A stretch of DNA of 46,758 nucleotides from contig JAJYCJ010000015.1 in NCBI GenBank assembly GCA_021778515.1, forward strand, positions 1-46,758, written 5' to 3'. Shown one piece after another: positions 28,303 through 42,137 of the stretch. Numbering within the stretch: position 1 is the stretch's first letter; each line of letters opens with the position of its first letter. The notes under the pieces are model-generated. The model did no database searches and had not been told where the DNA came from. It saw only the letters and a program-made list of their open reading frames with translations. The translations under genes were made by a program, and so were the position numbers. Source of the DNA: Acidobacteriota bacterium (GTDB lineage Bacteria > Acidobacteriota > UBA4820 > DSQY01).

Positions 28303-30387
28303 GTGGCCCGTTCCGTCCCGTACGAACGACAAAGAAACATCGGCATCATGGCCCATATTGATGCCGGCAAGACCACCACGACCGAGCGGGTGCTCTACTA
28401 CACGGGCGTGAACTACAAGATGGGCGAGGTCCATGAGGGCACGGCCACCATGGACTGGATGGTGCAGGAGCAGGAGCGGGGGATCACCATCACCTCCGCG
28501 GCCACCACCTGCTTCTGGCGGGATCACCGCATCAACATCATCGATACGCCCGGGCACGTCGATTTCACGGCCGAGGTGGAGCGTTCCCTTCGCGTGCTCG
28601 ACGGGGCCGTAGGAGTCTTCTGCGGCGTGGCGGGGGTGGAGCCTCAGTCCGAAACGGTGTGGCGCCAGGCCGACAAGTACAAGGTGCCGCGCATCGCCTT
28701 CGTGAACAAAATGGACCGGCAGGGCGCCGACTTCGAGCGCGCCCTCAAGATGATGGACGATCGCCTGCACGCCCGCCCCGTGGCGCTCTTCCTCCCGTGG
28801 GGCTCGGAAGATTCCCTGGTGGGCGTCATCGACCTCCTCCACATGAAGGCGATCCGCTGGGAGGACGACACTCTCGGTGCGAAGTACGAGGTGACCGAGA
28901 TCCCCCCGGAGTATGCGGAGAAGGCCAAGGCCTTCCGGGAGAAGCTCCTGGAAATGGCGTGCGAGGAAGACGACGTTCTCATGCAGCGCTACCTGGACGG
29001 GGAAGAGCTGGATGACGTGGAGGCCGTCAAGGCCGCCATCCGCAAGGGCGCCATCGCCATGCACTTCACGCCGGTCCTGTGCGGCTCCGCCTTCAAGAAC
29101 AAGGGCATCCAGCCGCTCCTTGATGCCGTGGTGGACTATCTCCCCTCGCCCGTCGAGGTCCCCCCCGTGAAGGGGATCAACCCCGACACGGACGAGGTGG
29201 AGGAGCGGAAGCAGCTCGATGAACAGCCCTTCTGCGCCCTCGTCTTCAAGATCATGACCGATCCCTTCGTGGGGCAGCTGGCGTTCACGCGGGTCTATTC
29301 CGGCACCCTGAAGGCCGGCTCCTACGTCTGGAACGTGACGAAGAAGCGCCAGGAGCGCGTGGGCCGGCTCCTGAAGATGCACGCCAACAAGCGGGAGGAG
29401 ATCGAGGAGGTGCGCGCGGGGGACATCGCCGCCATCGTGGGCCTCAAGGACGCGGTGACGGGCGAGACCCTGGCCACGAAGGACCACCCGATCATCCTGG
29501 AGTCCATGGATTTCCCCGCCCCCGTCATCTCCGTGGCCATCGAGCCCAAAACCAAGGCGGACCAGGAGAAGCTCTCCGCCGCCCTGGTCAAGCTCGCCAA
29601 GGAAGACCCCACCTTCAAGGTGCGGGTGGATTTCGACACCGGCCAGACCCTCATCTCGGGCATGGGCGAGCTGCACCTTGAGATCATCGTGGACCGCCTC
29701 ACGCGGGAGTTCGGGGTCCAGGCCTCGGTGGGCAAGCCGCAGGTGGCCTACCGTGAAACCCTGACCAAGGAGGCCAAGGCCGAGGGCAAGTACATCAAGC
29801 AGACCGGCGGCCACGGCCAGTACGGCCACGTGAAGATCACCGTCGCGCCGCTCGGCGAGGGGGACGGCTTCGTATTCGAGAACGCCATCACCGGCGGCAC
29901 CATCCCCAGGGAGTACATCCCGGCTGTGGAGAAGGGCATCGCGGAGGCGATGGAGACCGGCGTCCTGGCCGGGTTCCCCGTCAAGGACGTGAAGGTCTCC
30001 CTCTACGACGGCTCCTACCACGAGGTGGACTCCTCCGAGATGGCCTTCAAGATCGCCGGTTCCATGGCCTTCAAGGAGGCCGCGCGCTCGGCCTCGCCGG
30101 CGCTGATGGAGCCGGTGATGAAGGTGGAGGTGACGGTCCCGGAAAACTACATGGGTGACGTGATCGGTGATCTCAACTCCCGGCGCGGGAAGATCCACGG
30201 GATGGAATCGCGCGCCAACCTCCAGGTCATCACCGCCTACGTTCCGCTCTCTGAAATGTTCGGTTATGCGACCTCGCTGCGCTCCCTCACGCAGGGCCGC
30301 GGCAATTACGTGATGCAGTTCGAGCACTACGAAACCACGCCGAAGCAGATCTCGGACGAGATTGTCGCCCGCGTGCAGGGCCGTTAG
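28303..30387 (+). CDS. fusA: elongation factor G
   Basis: [59 protein letters not shown]. Confidence 0.98.
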   Translation: MARSVPYERQRNIGIMAHIDAGKTTTTERVLYYTGVNYKMGEVHEGTATMDWMVQEQERGITITSAATTCFWRDHRINIIDTPGHVDFTAEVERSLRVLDGAVGVFCGVAGVEPQSETVWRQADKYKVPRIAFVNKMDRQGADFERALKMMDDRLHARPVALFLPWGSEDSLVGVIDLLHMKAIRWEDDTLGAKYEVTEIPPEYAEKAKAFREKLLEMACEEDDVLMQRYLDGEELDDVEAVKAAIRKGAIAMHFTPVLCGSAFKNKGIQPLLDAVVDYLPSPVEVPPVKGINPDTDEVEERKQLDEQPFCALVFKIMTDPFVGQLAFTRVYSGTLKAGSYVWNVTKKRQERVGRLLKMHANKREEIEEVRAGDIAAIVGLKDAVTGETLATKDHPIILESMDFPAPVISVAIEPKTKADQEKLSAALVKLAKEDPTFKVRVDFDTGQTLISGMGELHLEIIVDRLTREFGVQASVGKPQVAYRETLTKEAKAEGKYIKQTGGHGQYGHVKITVAPLGEGDGFVFENAITGGTIPREYIPAVEKGIAEAMETGVLAGFPVKDVKVSLYDGSYHEVDSSEMAFKIAGSMAFKEAARSASPALMEPVMKVEVTVPENYMGDVIGDLNSRRGKIHGMESRANLQVITAYVPLSEMFGYATSLRSLTQGRGNYVMQFEHYETTPKQISDEIVARVQGR

Positions 30388-30402
30388 TCAAGGAGGCTGA
30401 GG

Positions 30403-31611
<1,209 letters not shown>

Positions 31612-31617
31612 GAGCTC

Positions 31618-31935
31618 ATGCTGAACGAAAAGATCCGGATTCGCCTTTTGGCTTACGACTACTGGATCCTGGACCGCTCCACCAAGGAGATCGTGGAGAC
31701 GGCCAAGAGGACCGGTGCGAGGGTGAAGGGGCCGATCCCCCTGCCCACGGACCGAACCATTTGGACCGTCAACCGGTCCCCCCACGTGGACAAGAAGTCC
31801 AGGGAACAGTTCGAGATGCGCACCCACAAGCGGCTGCTGGACATCTACGACCCCACGCCGCAGACCGTGGACGCGCTCATGAAGCTGAACCTGCCGCCCG
31901 GGGTGGATGTGGAGATCAAGGCCTTCACGAAGTGA
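31618..31935 (+). CDS. rpsJ: 30S ribosomal protein S10
   Basis: [39 protein letters not shown]. Confidence 0.97.
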   Translation: MLNEKIRIRLLAYDYWILDRSTKEIVETAKRTGARVKGPIPLPTDRTIWTVNRSPHVDKKSREQFEMRTHKRLLDIYDPTPQTVDALMKLNLPPGVDVEIKAFTK

Positions 31936-32014
31936 CACTGGCCCCCGGATCCCCGCCGCACCGTGGGCGGGGCGGGCACGTCGCCCTCGGGCGACCTCTG
32001 CTTGAGGAGAGATC

Positions 32015-32638
32015 ATGAAGATCGGAATTTTGGGACGCAAGGTTGGCATGACGCAGATCTTCGACGAGACCAGGGCCGTGGTGCCCGTGACCGTCGTGGC
32101 TGCCGGCCCCTGCGTCGTGCTTCAGAAGAAGTCCCCCAGCACCGACGGTTACCACGCGGTGCAGGTCGGGCTCGTGGAGAAGGTGGGCCGGCGGGCCATC
32201 ACCAAGCCCCAGGCGGGGCACCTGAAGAAGGCCGGAGCCGGCTCCGTCCGGGCCATCCGGGAATTGCGGGGAGAATTCCCAGACCTGGTTCCGGGCAACA
32301 CCATCACCGTGGATCTCTTCAAGGACATCCAGGTGGTGGAGGTGATCGGGACCAGCAAGGGCAAGGGCTTCCAGGGCGTGGTCAGGCGCCACCACTTCCG
32401 CGGCGGCCGGGCAACGCACGGCTCCATGTTCCATCGCGCTCCGGGCTCCATCGGCGCCTCTTCGGACCCCTCCAGGGTCTTCAAGGGCACCAAGATGGGC
32501 GGGCAGATGGGCAACGGCCGGGTGACCGTCAAGAACCTCAGGCTCGTCCTGGTGGACGCGGAGCGGGGCCTGCTTCTGATCCGCGGCGCCGTGCCCGGTC
32601 CCAGGGGCGGACTCCTGACGATCCACGGCATACGGTGA
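32015..32638 (+). CDS. rplC: 50S ribosomal protein L3
   Basis: MKIGILGRKVGMTQIFDE; GSIGASSDPSRVFKGTKMGGQMGN. Confidence 0.97.
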   Translation: MKIGILGRKVGMTQIFDETRAVVPVTVVAAGPCVVLQKKSPSTDGYHAVQVGLVEKVGRRAITKPQAGHLKKAGAGSVRAIRELRGEFPDLVPGNTITVDLFKDIQVVEVIGTSKGKGFQGVVRRHHFRGGRATHGSMFHRAPGSIGASSDPSRVFKGTKMGGQMGNGRVTVKNLRLVLVDAERGLLLIRGAVPGPRGGLLTIHGIR

Positions 32639-32649
32639 GGGGTTGAGCA

Positions 32650-33279
32650 ATGGCTAACATTCCAGTGATCAACGCATCCAATGAAGTGAGCAGGGAGCTC
32701 AACCTGCCCGAGGAGGTCTTCGCGACCCCCTACCGCCGCGACCTCATCTACGAGGCGGTGCGGAACTTCCTCGCCAACCAGCGCCTGGGGACCCACTCCA
32801 CCAAGCGGCGCGACGAGGTCTCGGGCTCGGGCAAGAAGCTGTGGAAGCAGAAGCACACGGGGCGGGCCCGCATGGGCGAGATCCGTTCCCCGCTCTGGTA
32901 CCACGGCGGCATCGTTTTCGGCCCCAAGCCGCGCGACTACTCTTACTCGATCCCGAAGAAGATCCGCCGCGGCGCCATGCGCAGCCTCCTGTCGGAGCGG
33001 ATCCGCCGGGGCATGCTGGCGGTGATGGACAGCCTCACCGTGGAGAGCCACCGCACGAAGGAGTTCCTGACCCGCTACGCTCCCATCCTGGACGCCCACA
33101 AGACGGTGCTGTTCGTGGACTCGACCGTCTCCGAGCCGCTCCGGCTGGCCAGCAGGAACGTTCCGGGCGTCAAGGTGACGGGCGTGGACGAGGTGAACAT
33201 CTACGACCTCGCTCGCTACGAGATGGTCGTCTTAACAGAGCCGGCGCTCGCGCGCCTCTCGGAGGTTCTCAAGCCATGA
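32650..33279 (+). CDS. rplD: 50S ribosomal protein L4
   Basis: RLGTHSTKRRDEVSGSGKKLWKQKHTGRARMGEIRSPLWYHGGIVFGPKPRDY. Confidence 0.97.
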   Translation: MANIPVINASNEVSRELNLPEEVFATPYRRDLIYEAVRNFLANQRLGTHSTKRRDEVSGSGKKLWKQKHTGRARMGEIRSPLWYHGGIVFGPKPRDYSYSIPKKIRRGAMRSLLSERIRRGMLAVMDSLTVESHRTKEFLTRYAPILDAHKTVLFVDSTVSEPLRLASRNVPGVKVTGVDEVNIYDLARYEMVVLTEPALARLSEVLKP

Positions 33280-33569
33280 GGAGCCCCCACACCATCATCC
33301 TCCGCCCGCTCCTGACGGAAAAGAACCTCATCGCCAAGGAGCGCGCCCAGACGGTCGCTTTCCAGGTCGATCCGAAGGCCAACAAGATCGAGATCGCCTA
33401 CGCCGTGGAGAAGATCTTCGGCACCAAGGTGGAGACCGTGCGGGTCGTGAACGTCCTTGGAAAGAACAAGAGGGTCGGCCGGTCCGAGGGCAAGCGCCCC
33501 GACTGGAAGAAGGCCTACGTGAAGCTCGCCAAGGGCGCCAAGCCCATCGAGTACTTCGAGGGAGTGTAA
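33276..33569 (+). CDS. rplW: 50S ribosomal protein L23
   Basis: [22 protein letters not shown]...[23 protein letters not shown] overlap with rplD; start moved downstream from ORF-track 32841. Confidence 0.95.
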   Translation: MRSPHTIILRPLLTEKNLIAKERAQTVAFQVDPKANKIEIAYAVEKIFGTKVETVRVVNVLGKNKRVGRSEGKRPDWKKAYVKLAKGAKPIEYFEGV

Positions 33570-33579
33570 GGGGACATCC

Positions 33580-34401
33580 ATGGGCATCAAGACCTATAAA
33601 CCGGTTACCCCCAGCCGCCGCTACATCACCACCTCGACCTTCGAAGAGGTGACCAAGACCGAGCCCGAAAAGCGGCTTTTGGAGAAGAAGACCCGGACGA
33701 GCTGCCGCAACGCCCACGGCCACATCACCGTGCGCCGGCGGGGCGGCGGCCACAAGCGCCGGTACCGCATCATCGACTTCAAGCGCGGCAAGCACGGGAT
33801 CCCGGCCAAGGTGGCCGCGGTGGAGTACGACCCCAACCGGACCTGCCGCATCGCGCTGCTGAATTACGCCGACGGCGAGAAGCGCTACATCCTCTGCCCC
33901 GAGGGACTGCAGGTGGGCCAGACGATCATGGCGGGAGAGGAGGCCGAAGTGGTGGTGGGCAACGCGCTTCCCCTCCGCAAGATTCCCGTCGGCACCATGG
34001 TCCACAACATCGAGCTCCACGAGGGAGGCGGCGGCCAGATGGCGCGGGCGGCGGGAGCCGCGGCCCAGCTGATGGCCAAGGAGGGCCGCCTGGCCACCCT
34101 CCGCATGCCCTCGGGTGAGATGCGCTACGTCAGCGTCAACTGCTACGCCACCGTGGGACAGGTCGGCAACCTGGATCACCAGAACATCAGCCTGGGGAAG
34201 GCCGGACGCAACCGCTGGCTCGGCCGCAGGCCGAAGGTCCGCGGCACGGCCATGAACCCGGTGGACCACCCCCACGGCGGCGGCGAGGGCAAGTCCAAGG
34301 GCGGGCGCCATCCCGTGACCCCCTGGGGCGTCCCCACCAAGGGCTACAAGACCCGCCGGAACAAGCGGACGGCCCGGTTTATCGTCAAGAGGAGAGCCTA
34401 G
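33580..34401 (+). CDS. rplB: 50S ribosomal protein L2
   Basis: [56 protein letters not shown]. Confidence 0.98.
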   Translation: MGIKTYKPVTPSRRYITTSTFEEVTKTEPEKRLLEKKTRTSCRNAHGHITVRRRGGGHKRRYRIIDFKRGKHGIPAKVAAVEYDPNRTCRIALLNYADGEKRYILCPEGLQVGQTIMAGEEAEVVVGNALPLRKIPVGTMVHNIELHEGGGGQMARAAGAAAQLMAKEGRLATLRMPSGEMRYVSVNCYATVGQVGNLDHQNISLGKAGRNRWLGRRPKVRGTAMNPVDHPHGGGEGKSKGGRHPVTPWGVPTKGYKTRRNKRTARFIVKRRA

Positions 34402-34402
34402 A

Positions 34403-34684
34403 ATGTCGCGGTCCCTGAAGAAAGGCCCCTTCGTGGACGACCACCTGATGCGCAAGGTGGACGCCCTGAACGCCTCGGGCAAGAAGAGCGTCATCAAGAC
34501 CTGGAGCCGCCGTTCGATGATCGTGCCGGCCATGCTGAACCACACCATCGCGGTCCACAACGGCAAGAAGTTCGTGCCGGTATACGTCACGGAAAACATG
34601 ATCGGTAACCGGCTCGGCGAGTTCGCCCCCACGCGCACCTTCCGGGGGCACTCGGGAGACAGGAAAAAGGGAGAGGTCAAGTAA
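34403..34684 (+). CDS. rpsS: 30S ribosomal protein S19
   Basis: [19 protein letters not shown]...[13 protein letters not shown]. Confidence 0.98.
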   Translation: MSRSLKKGPFVDDHLMRKVDALNASGKKSVIKTWSRRSMIVPAMLNHTIAVHNGKKFVPVYVTENMIGNRLGEFAPTRTFRGHSGDRKKGEVK

Positions 34685-34685
34685 G

Positions 34686-35042
34686 GTGGCCGCCATGATC
34701 GTAAAAGCCGTCGCCAAATACGTGGACAGCTCGCCCCAGAAGGCCCGCCTCGTGGCGGACATGATCCGGGGCCGTTCTGTCGGGGATGCGTTGGCCATCC
34801 TGCGCTTCACCAAGAAGCGCGCCGCCCGGCACCTGCAGAAGCTCCTCAAGGCGGCCGTGGCCAATGCCGAGAGCCTGCCGAACCGGCAGGTGGACGTTGA
34901 TAATCTGGTGGTGTCGACGATCTTCGTGGACGGCGCCTCGCTGAAGTTTCGGAAGCGGACCCTGCCCGCCCCCATGGGCCGGGCCTACCGCTTCGTGAAG
35001 CGCCAGAGTCACATCACCATCGGTTTGGACGAGAAGAGGTAG
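34686..35042 (+). CDS. rplV: 50S ribosomal protein L22
   Basis: VKAVAKYVDSSPQKARLVADMIRGRSVGDALAILRFTKKRAA; start may be ATG 34695. Confidence 0.95.
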   Translation: MAAMIVKAVAKYVDSSPQKARLVADMIRGRSVGDALAILRFTKKRAARHLQKLLKAAVANAESLPNRQVDVDNLVVSTIFVDGASLKFRKRTLPAPMGRAYRFVKRQSHITIGLDEKR

Positions 35043-35049
35043 CGGTCAG

Positions 35050-35077
35050 GACTGAGGAGTGAGCACTGAGGACTGAG
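35050..35077 (+). repeat. 4 x 7-bp tandem repeat (GACTGAG/GAGTGAG/CACTGAG/GACTGAG) in the rplV-rpsC spacer
   Basis: Direct reading of the 115-bp spacer 35043-35157. Confidence 0.75.
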
Positions 35078-35157
35078 CCAGGCAGGCTGTGAGGGCTAGC
35101 GGGAGTGATACCGCGCCTCAGTATTCGGCTCTCGGCACTGGACTTTGGAGGTGAGCT

Positions 35158-35787
35158 TTGGGTCAGAAAGTTAACCCCGTAGGCTTCCGGGTAGGATTCA
35201 ACAAGGACTGGGAGTCCCGCTGGTTTGCGAAGAAGGATTACAAGTCCCTGCTCCACGAGGATCTCAAGCTCCGGAAGGAGCTCCTGGGGCGCCTGCGGCA
35301 CGCCGGGGTCTCCCGCGTCGATCTGGAGCGGGCCGGCAAGAAGCTCACCATCACGGTGTTCACCAGCCGCCCCGGCATCATCATCGGGAAGAAGGGCGCG
35401 GAGGTGGACCGTCTCAAGGAAGAGGTCCAGCGCCGCCTCGGCCGCGAGGTCTACATAAAGATCGAGGAGATCCACCGGCCCGAGATCGAATCCCAGCTGG
35501 TGGCCGAATCCATCGCCCTCCAGCTGAACAAGCGCGTGGCCTTCCGCCGGGCCATGAAGCGGGCCATCGAGATGGCCGGCAAGTTCGGGGCGCTCGGCAT
35601 CAAGATTCGCGTGGCCGGCCGCCTGAACGGGGCCGAGATCGCGCGGTCCGAGTGGTATCTTGAAGGGCGCCTGCCGTTGCAGACGCTGCGCAGCGACATC
35701 GACTACGGCTTCGCCGAGGCCAGGACCACCTACGGGGTCATCGGCGTCAAGGTGTGGATCTACAAGGGCCAGAAGGTCGGCAAGTAA
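35158..35787 (+). CDS. rpsC: 30S ribosomal protein S3
   Basis: [27 protein letters not shown] start after TTTGGAGGTGAGC. Confidence 0.97.
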   Translation: MGQKVNPVGFRVGFNKDWESRWFAKKDYKSLLHEDLKLRKELLGRLRHAGVSRVDLERAGKKLTITVFTSRPGIIIGKKGAEVDRLKEEVQRRLGREVYIKIEEIHRPEIESQLVAESIALQLNKRVAFRRAMKRAIEMAGKFGALGIKIRVAGRLNGAEIARSEWYLEGRLPLQTLRSDIDYGFAEARTTYGVIGVKVWIYKGQKVGK

Positions 35788-35805
35788 GCCGCCGGGAGCA
35801 GCACC

Positions 35806-36231
35806 ATGTTGATGCCAAAGAAGGTCAAGTACAGGAAACAGATGAAGGGGCGCCGCGCCGGAGTGGCCACCCGCGGGAGTCACGTGGACTTCGGCGATTA
35901 CGGCCTGATGGCCCTGGAATGCGCGTGGATCACGAACCGGCAGATCGAGGCGAGCCGCGTCGCCATCAACCGCTCCATCAAGAGGGGCGGCAAGCTCTGG
36001 ATCCGCATCTTCCCGGACAAGCCCTTCACCAAGAAGCCCCTTGAAACCCGTATGGGCAAGGGAAAGGGCAATCCGGAGGGGTGGGTGGCGGTGGTCAAGC
36101 CGGGCCGCGTCCTCTTCGAGCTGGAGGGAGTGACCCTGGACATCGCCCAGGAGGCCTTCCGTCTCGCGGCCCACAAGCTTCCCATCAAGACCCGGTTCGT
36201 GGCCCGGAAGGACCAGGAGTTCTCGCTATGA
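35806..36231 (+). CDS. rplP: 50S ribosomal protein L16
   Basis: [19 protein letters not shown]...[22 protein letters not shown]. Confidence 0.97.
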   Translation: MLMPKKVKYRKQMKGRRAGVATRGSHVDFGDYGLMALECAWITNRQIEASRVAINRSIKRGGKLWIRIFPDKPFTKKPLETRMGKGKGNPEGWVAVVKPGRVLFELEGVTLDIAQEAFRLAAHKLPIKTRFVARKDQEFSL

Positions 36232-36452
36232 TGAAGCCACAGGACCTCAAGAGACCGGCCAAGATCCGCGACCTGGGGGTGGATGAGCTCAGGCGCGAAG
36301 AGCAGGAGATCACGGAGCACCTCATGAAGCTCCGCTTCCAGCTGGCGTCCGGCCAGATCGAGAATCCGCAGCTGATCCGCGCCTACCGGCACGGCCTGGC
36401 ACGGGTGAAGACAGTCTTGGCCGAGAAGCAGCGGGCGGCCCAGGGGAGTTGA
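36228..36452 (+). CDS. rpmC: 50S ribosomal protein L29
   Basis: [52 protein letters not shown]; overlaps the rplP stop. Confidence 0.94.
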   Translation: MMKPQDLKRPAKIRDLGVDELRREEQEITEHLMKLRFQLASGQIENPQLIRAYRHGLARVKTVLAEKQRAAQGS

Positions 36453-36454
36453 GC

Positions 36455-36727
36455 ATGGACGCGAATGCCACGAAGGAGACCCGCCACCACGCCACCAAGG
36501 TGGGGCTGGTGGTGTCGGACAAGATGGACAAGACGGTGGTCGTGCAGGTGGAACGCCGCATCTTCCATCCAGCCTACAAGAAGGTGGTCAAGCGGACCAA
36601 TCGCTTCAAGGCGCACGACGAGAAGAACCAGTGCGGGGTGGGAGACACGGTCCTCATCGTGGAGACTCGCCCCCTGAGCCGGGACAAGCACTGGGCCGTC
36701 AAGGAAGTCCTGGAGAAAGCCCGCTGA
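36455..36727 (+). CDS. rpsQ: 30S ribosomal protein S17
   Basis: [41 protein letters not shown]. Confidence 0.96.
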   Translation: MDANATKETRHHATKVGLVVSDKMDKTVVVQVERRIFHPAYKKVVKRTNRFKAHDEKNQCGVGDTVLIVETRPLSRDKHWAVKEVLEKAR

Positions 36728-36746
36728 TCGGCCTTAGGAGACAGCC

Positions 36747-37118
36747 ATGATCCAGATGGGGACCATCCTGCAGGTAGCGGACAATTCCGGGGCCAAGAAG
36801 CTCTTCTGCATCCACATGAAGGGGGGCTCCACGACCGGGCGCTACGCCGGCCTCGGCGACATCATCACGTGCTCCGTCAAGGAGGCGGCGCCCCAGGGCA
36901 ACATCAAGAAGGGGAAGGTGGTGAAGGCCGTCGTCGTGCGCACCGTCAAAGAGACGCGGCGCCGGGACGGCTCCTACATCCGTTTCGACAACAACGCGGC
37001 CGTGCTGGTGGACGACAAGGGCGAGCCCATCGGTACCCGCGTCTTTGGACCTGTCGCACGGGAGCTCAGGGAGAAGCGGTTCATGAAGATCGTTTCCCTG
37101 GCCCCCGAGGTGATCTGA
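36747..37118 (+). CDS. rplN: 50S ribosomal protein L14
   Basis: [22 protein letters not shown]...[23 protein letters not shown]. Confidence 0.98.
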   Translation: MIQMGTILQVADNSGAKKLFCIHMKGGSTTGRYAGLGDIITCSVKEAAPQGNIKKGKVVKAVVVRTVKETRRRDGSYIRFDNNAAVLVDDKGEPIGTRVFGPVARELREKRFMKIVSLAPEVI

Positions 37119-37130
37119 GAGGGGCGCGCC

Positions 37131-37448
37131 GTGGGCAACCGAATTAAGAAAAACGACCAAGTTTTGATTCTCTCCGGCAGGGAGAAGGGCAAGCGCGGGC
37201 GCGTGCTGAGCGTGGACCCGGGCAAGGCCATCGCCGTGGTGGAGAACGTCAATTTCGTGAAGCGGCACACCAAGGCCAACCCGCAAAAGAATATCAAGGG
37301 AGGCATCCTGGAGAAGGAGGCGTCGCTTCCGCTCTCCAAGCTCATGGGCGTCTGCAAGGAGTGCCAGGAGCCCACCCGCTTCTCCTTCCAGACCCGCGAG
37401 GGCAGGAAGATGCGCGTCTGCAAGAAGTGCGACGCCGCGCAGGACTAA
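37131..37448 (+). CDS. rplX: 50S ribosomal protein L24 (with CxxC...CxxC C-terminus)
   Basis: [51 protein letters not shown] start. Confidence 0.96.
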   Translation: MGNRIKKNDQVLILSGREKGKRGRVLSVDPGKAIAVVENVNFVKRHTKANPQKNIKGGILEKEASLPLSKLMGVCKECQEPTRFSFQTREGRKMRVCKKCDAAQD

Positions 37449-37458
37449 GGGGACAGTC

Positions 37459-38007
37459 ATGAAGAAGCAGCCGCGTCTCAGAGAGTTCTACGGGAAGGAG
37501 GTCCTGCCGCACATGCAGCAGGAGTTCCAGTATCCCAACGTCATGGCCGTTCCCAAGCTCACGAAGGTCACCATCAACATGGGCATGGGCGAGGCCAAGA
37601 GCGAAATCAAGCTGCTGGACGAGGCGGTGGAGACGCTCACCACCCTCTCCGGCCAGAAGGCGGCCGTCCGCCGGGCCCGCAAGTCGATCTCGAACTTCAA
37701 GCTGCGTCAGGGCCAGCCCATCGGCGCCATGGTCACCCTCCGCGGCAACCGCATGTACGAGTTTCTGGACCGGCTCATCTCCCTGGCCATCCCCCGGATG
37801 CGCGACTTCAGGGGGCTGTCGGACCGCTCCTTCGACGGGCACGGCAACTACACCCTCGGAGTGAAGGATCAGCTGATCTTTCCCGAGGTGGAATATAACA
37901 GGATCACGAAGGCCATGGGAATGAACATCACGATCAGCACCACGGCCAAAACGGACCCCGAAGCGAAGGCCCTCCTTCGGCATTTCGGGATGCCATTCCG
38001 CAAGTAG
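37459..38007 (+). CDS. rplE: 50S ribosomal protein L5
   Basis: [56 protein letters not shown]. Confidence 0.97.
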   Translation: MKKQPRLREFYGKEVLPHMQQEFQYPNVMAVPKLTKVTINMGMGEAKSEIKLLDEAVETLTTLSGQKAAVRRARKSISNFKLRQGQPIGAMVTLRGNRMYEFLDRLISLAIPRMRDFRGLSDRSFDGHGNYTLGVKDQLIFPEVEYNRITKAMGMNITISTTAKTDPEAKALLRHFGMPFRK

Positions 38008-38017
38008 GAGACCAAGG

Positions 38018-38203
38018 ATGGCCAGCATTCGCATGTTCGCCAAGATGGAAAAGAAACCCAAGTTTGCCGTTCGCTATCGCAATCGTTGCCGGCGGTGCGG
38101 AAGGCCCCGCGGGTACTACCGCAAGTTCGCCCTCTGCCGGTGCTGCCTGCGCGAGCTAGCGCTGGCGGGCCAGCTTCCGGGCGTGACCAAGGCGTCGTGG
38201 TGA
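38018..38203 (+). CDS. rpsN: 30S ribosomal protein S14 type Z
   Basis: 61 aa; [40 protein letters not shown]. Confidence 0.97.
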   Translation: MASIRMFAKMEKKPKFAVRYRNRCRRCGRPRGYYRKFALCRCCLRELALAGQLPGVTKASW

Positions 38204-38212
38204 GGTGACGCG

Positions 38213-38611
38213 ATGACGATGACCGATCCCATCGCCGATTTCCTGACCCGCATCCGCAACGGACTCTCCAGCCGCAAGGCCTACGTGGAGATGCCCTCCT
38301 CCAACCTCAAGGTGGAGGTGGCCAAGCTCCTCAAGGAAGAGGGCTACGTACTGAACTTCAAGGTGACCGAAGACGCGAAGCAGGGGATCCTCCGGGTCGA
38401 CCTCAAGTACACCAACGAGGGACGCCCCGTGATCGCCGGCATCGAGCGGGCCTCCCGCCCGGGCCGCCGCCTATACATGCGGCGGGATGACGTGAAACCG
38501 GTCCTGGGAGGGCTGGGGATCTCCATCCTGAGCACCTCCCATGGCGTCCTGACGGACAAGACCGCCCGCCGCGAAGGCGTGGGCGGCGAGCTCCTGTGCA
38601 GGGTCTGGTAG
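38213..38611 (+). CDS. rpsH: 30S ribosomal protein S8
   Basis: [43 protein letters not shown]. Confidence 0.97.
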   Translation: MTMTDPIADFLTRIRNGLSSRKAYVEMPSSNLKVEVAKLLKEEGYVLNFKVTEDAKQGILRVDLKYTNEGRPVIAGIERASRPGRRLYMRRDDVKPVLGGLGISILSTSHGVLTDKTARREGVGGELLCRVW

Positions 38612-38620
38612 GAGGGGAGC

Positions 38621-39157
38621 ATGTCGCGCGTCGGAAAAATGCCCATCCCCGTCCCTGACAAGGTTCAGGTGGTCATCGGCGAGGACCACGTGGAGGTGAA
38701 GGGCCCCAAGGGGTTCCTCCGCACGCCGGTTCTCCCGGGCATCTCCTGCGCCCTGGAGGGCAAGGAGCTGCGGATCAATCGCGCGGACGACACGCAGTCG
38801 TGCCGGGCCTTCCATGGCCTGACCCGCGCCCTTTTGGCCAATGCCGTTCACGGGGTCACGCAGGGATACAAGAAGGAGCTGGACATCGTGGGGGTGGGGT
38901 ACAAGGCCAACGTGGAGGGCCGCAGGGCGGTCTTCAACCTGGGCTATTCGCATCCCATCGAATTTCCCATCCCCGAGGGGATCGAGATCGCGGTGGAGAA
39001 ATCCACTCACGTGGTGGTGACCGGAGCCGACCGCCAGTCGGTAGGCCAGGTGGCCGCCCAGATCCGAGCCATGAAGAAGCCCGAACCGTACAAGGGCAAG
39101 GGCGTCATGTACACGGGTGAAAAGATCATCCGCAAGGCCGGCAAGGCCGCGAAGTAA
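38621..39157 (+). CDS. rplF: 50S ribosomal protein L6
   Basis: [55 protein letters not shown]. Confidence 0.97.
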   Translation: MSRVGKMPIPVPDKVQVVIGEDHVEVKGPKGFLRTPVLPGISCALEGKELRINRADDTQSCRAFHGLTRALLANAVHGVTQGYKKELDIVGVGYKANVEGRRAVFNLGYSHPIEFPIPEGIEIAVEKSTHVVVTGADRQSVGQVAAQIRAMKKPEPYKGKGVMYTGEKIIRKAGKAAK

Positions 39158-39175
39158 AGGCACGGGGAAGAAGCC

Positions 39176-39553
39176 ATGTCGAAATGGACGCATGCGGACC
39201 GCAGTGAGAAGAGAGCGTGGCGAAAGCTCCGCATCCGGAAACGGATGGAGGGCACGCCGGAGAAGCCCCGGCTCTGCGTCTTCAAGAGCACCCGCTACAT
39301 TTACGTGCAGGCCGTGGACGACAGCACCGGGGCTACGGTGGCGGCCGCTTCCTCCCTCGAGCCCGAGCTGAAGGCCAAGCTGAAGACCTCCGGGAAACAC
39401 CTCTCGGTGGCCGAGCAGCTCGGCCAACTGGTCTCGGAGCGCCTGAAGGCCAAGGGTATCGAGGCCGTCGTGTTCGACCGCAGCGGATACATTTTCCACG
39501 GACGGATCAAGGCCGTCGCCGAGGGCGCCCGCAAGGGCGGTCTCCAGTTCTAG
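39176..39553 (+). CDS. rplR: 50S ribosomal protein L18
   Basis: [66 protein letters not shown]. Confidence 0.97.
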   Translation: MSKWTHADRSEKRAWRKLRIRKRMEGTPEKPRLCVFKSTRYIYVQAVDDSTGATVAAASSLEPELKAKLKTSGKHLSVAEQLGQLVSERLKAKGIEAVVFDRSGYIFHGRIKAVAEGARKGGLQF

Positions 39554-39563
39554 GAGCGCGGGC

Positions 39564-40064
39564 ATGGAAGAGAGAAACTCCAGCGAATTAGAGCTGCGGG
39601 AACAGGTGGTCTCCATCCGCCGCGTCACCAAGGTCGTCAAGGGCGGAAAGAACTTCTCGTTCTCGGCCCTCGTGGTCGTGGGAGACGGCAACGGCAAGGT
39701 GGGATTCGGCCTGGGCAAGGCCCGCGAGGTGCCATTGGCGATCTCCAAGGGGATCGAGCAGGCGAAGCGATGCATGGTGAGGATTCCCCTCCAGGGCAAC
39801 ACCATCCCCCACTACGTGGAAGGCCGCTTTGGCGCCGGCCACGTGATCCTCCGGCCCGCATCGAAGGGGACGGGCGTGATCGCGGGCGGGGCCATCCGGG
39901 CCGTCATGGAGGCCGCGGGCATCCAGGACATCCTGACCAAGTGCGTGGGCACGAACAACCCGCAGAACGTGGTGAAGGCGGCTGTGGAGGGCCTTCTGCG
40001 GCTCCAGAGCCCCGAGAGCGTCGCCCGCAAGCGCGGCAAGTCCCTTGAAGAGATCGTGGGGTAA
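39564..40064 (+). CDS. rpsE: 30S ribosomal protein S5
   Basis: [46 protein letters not shown]. Confidence 0.97.
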   Translation: MEERNSSELELREQVVSIRRVTKVVKGGKNFSFSALVVVGDGNGKVGFGLGKAREVPLAISKGIEQAKRCMVRIPLQGNTIPHYVEGRFGAGHVILRPASKGTGVIAGGAIRAVMEAAGIQDILTKCVGTNNPQNVVKAAVEGLLRLQSPESVARKRGKSLEEIVG

Positions 40065-40067
40065 GCC

Positions 40068-40274
40068 ATGGCCGAGAGAAAGAAAAAGGCGACCAAGGAA
40101 AAGCAGTTGGTGGTGACCCTGATCCGCCGCCCGGGCACCGAGAAGCTCCGCCGCGTCACCTGGAGCATGGGGCTCAGAAAACTCAACCGCACCCACAGGT
40201 ACCCCGACCGGCCGGAGATCCGAGGCATGATCTTCGCGGTCAAGCACCTGCTCAGGGTCAGCGAAGAAGCGTAA
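40068..40274 (+). CDS. rpmD: 50S ribosomal protein L30
   Basis: LVVTLIRRPGTEKLRRVTWSMGLRKLNRTHRYPDRPEIRGMIFAVKHLLRV. Confidence 0.93.
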   Translation: MAERKKKATKEKQLVVTLIRRPGTEKLRRVTWSMGLRKLNRTHRYPDRPEIRGMIFAVKHLLRVSEEA

Positions 40275-40284
40275 GGAGGCCCCG

Positions 40285-40727
40285 ATGTTTCTCTCCGAGT
40301 TGCGACCGGCGAAAGGCGCCAAGAAGAGCCCCAAGCGGATCGGCCGCGGCCCAGGCTCCGGCAAGGGCAAGACGGCCGGCAAGGGCGAGAAGGGCCAGAA
40401 GTCCCGCTCCGGGTTCCATCAGAACCCCGGCTTCGAGGGCGGCCAGATGCCGCTCCAGAGGCGTATCCCCAAGCGGGGGTTCACCAACCTCTTCGCCCAT
40501 CGGTACGAGGTGGTCAACCTGACCCGGCTGGCCGGGTTCGAGGCCGGCAGCGAGGTCAACGCCAAAGTGCTCAAGCACGCGGGCCTCATCCGCAAGGAGA
40601 GCTCCGCCGTAAAGATTCTGGGCGGCGGATCACTGGACCGCGCCATCACGGTCGTGGCGGATGCCTTCTCGGACAGCGCCCGCAAGGCCATTGAGGCCGC
40701 GGGCGGCCGGGCGGAGGTGAGGAAGCC

Positions 40728-40731
<4 letters not shown>
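40285..40731 (+). CDS. rplO: 50S ribosomal protein L15
   Basis: KRIGRGPGSGKGKTAGKGEKGQKSRSG; GFEGGQMPLQRRIPKRGFTN. Confidence 0.97.
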
Positions 40732-42136
<1,405 letters not shown>

Positions 42137-42137
<1 letters not shown>

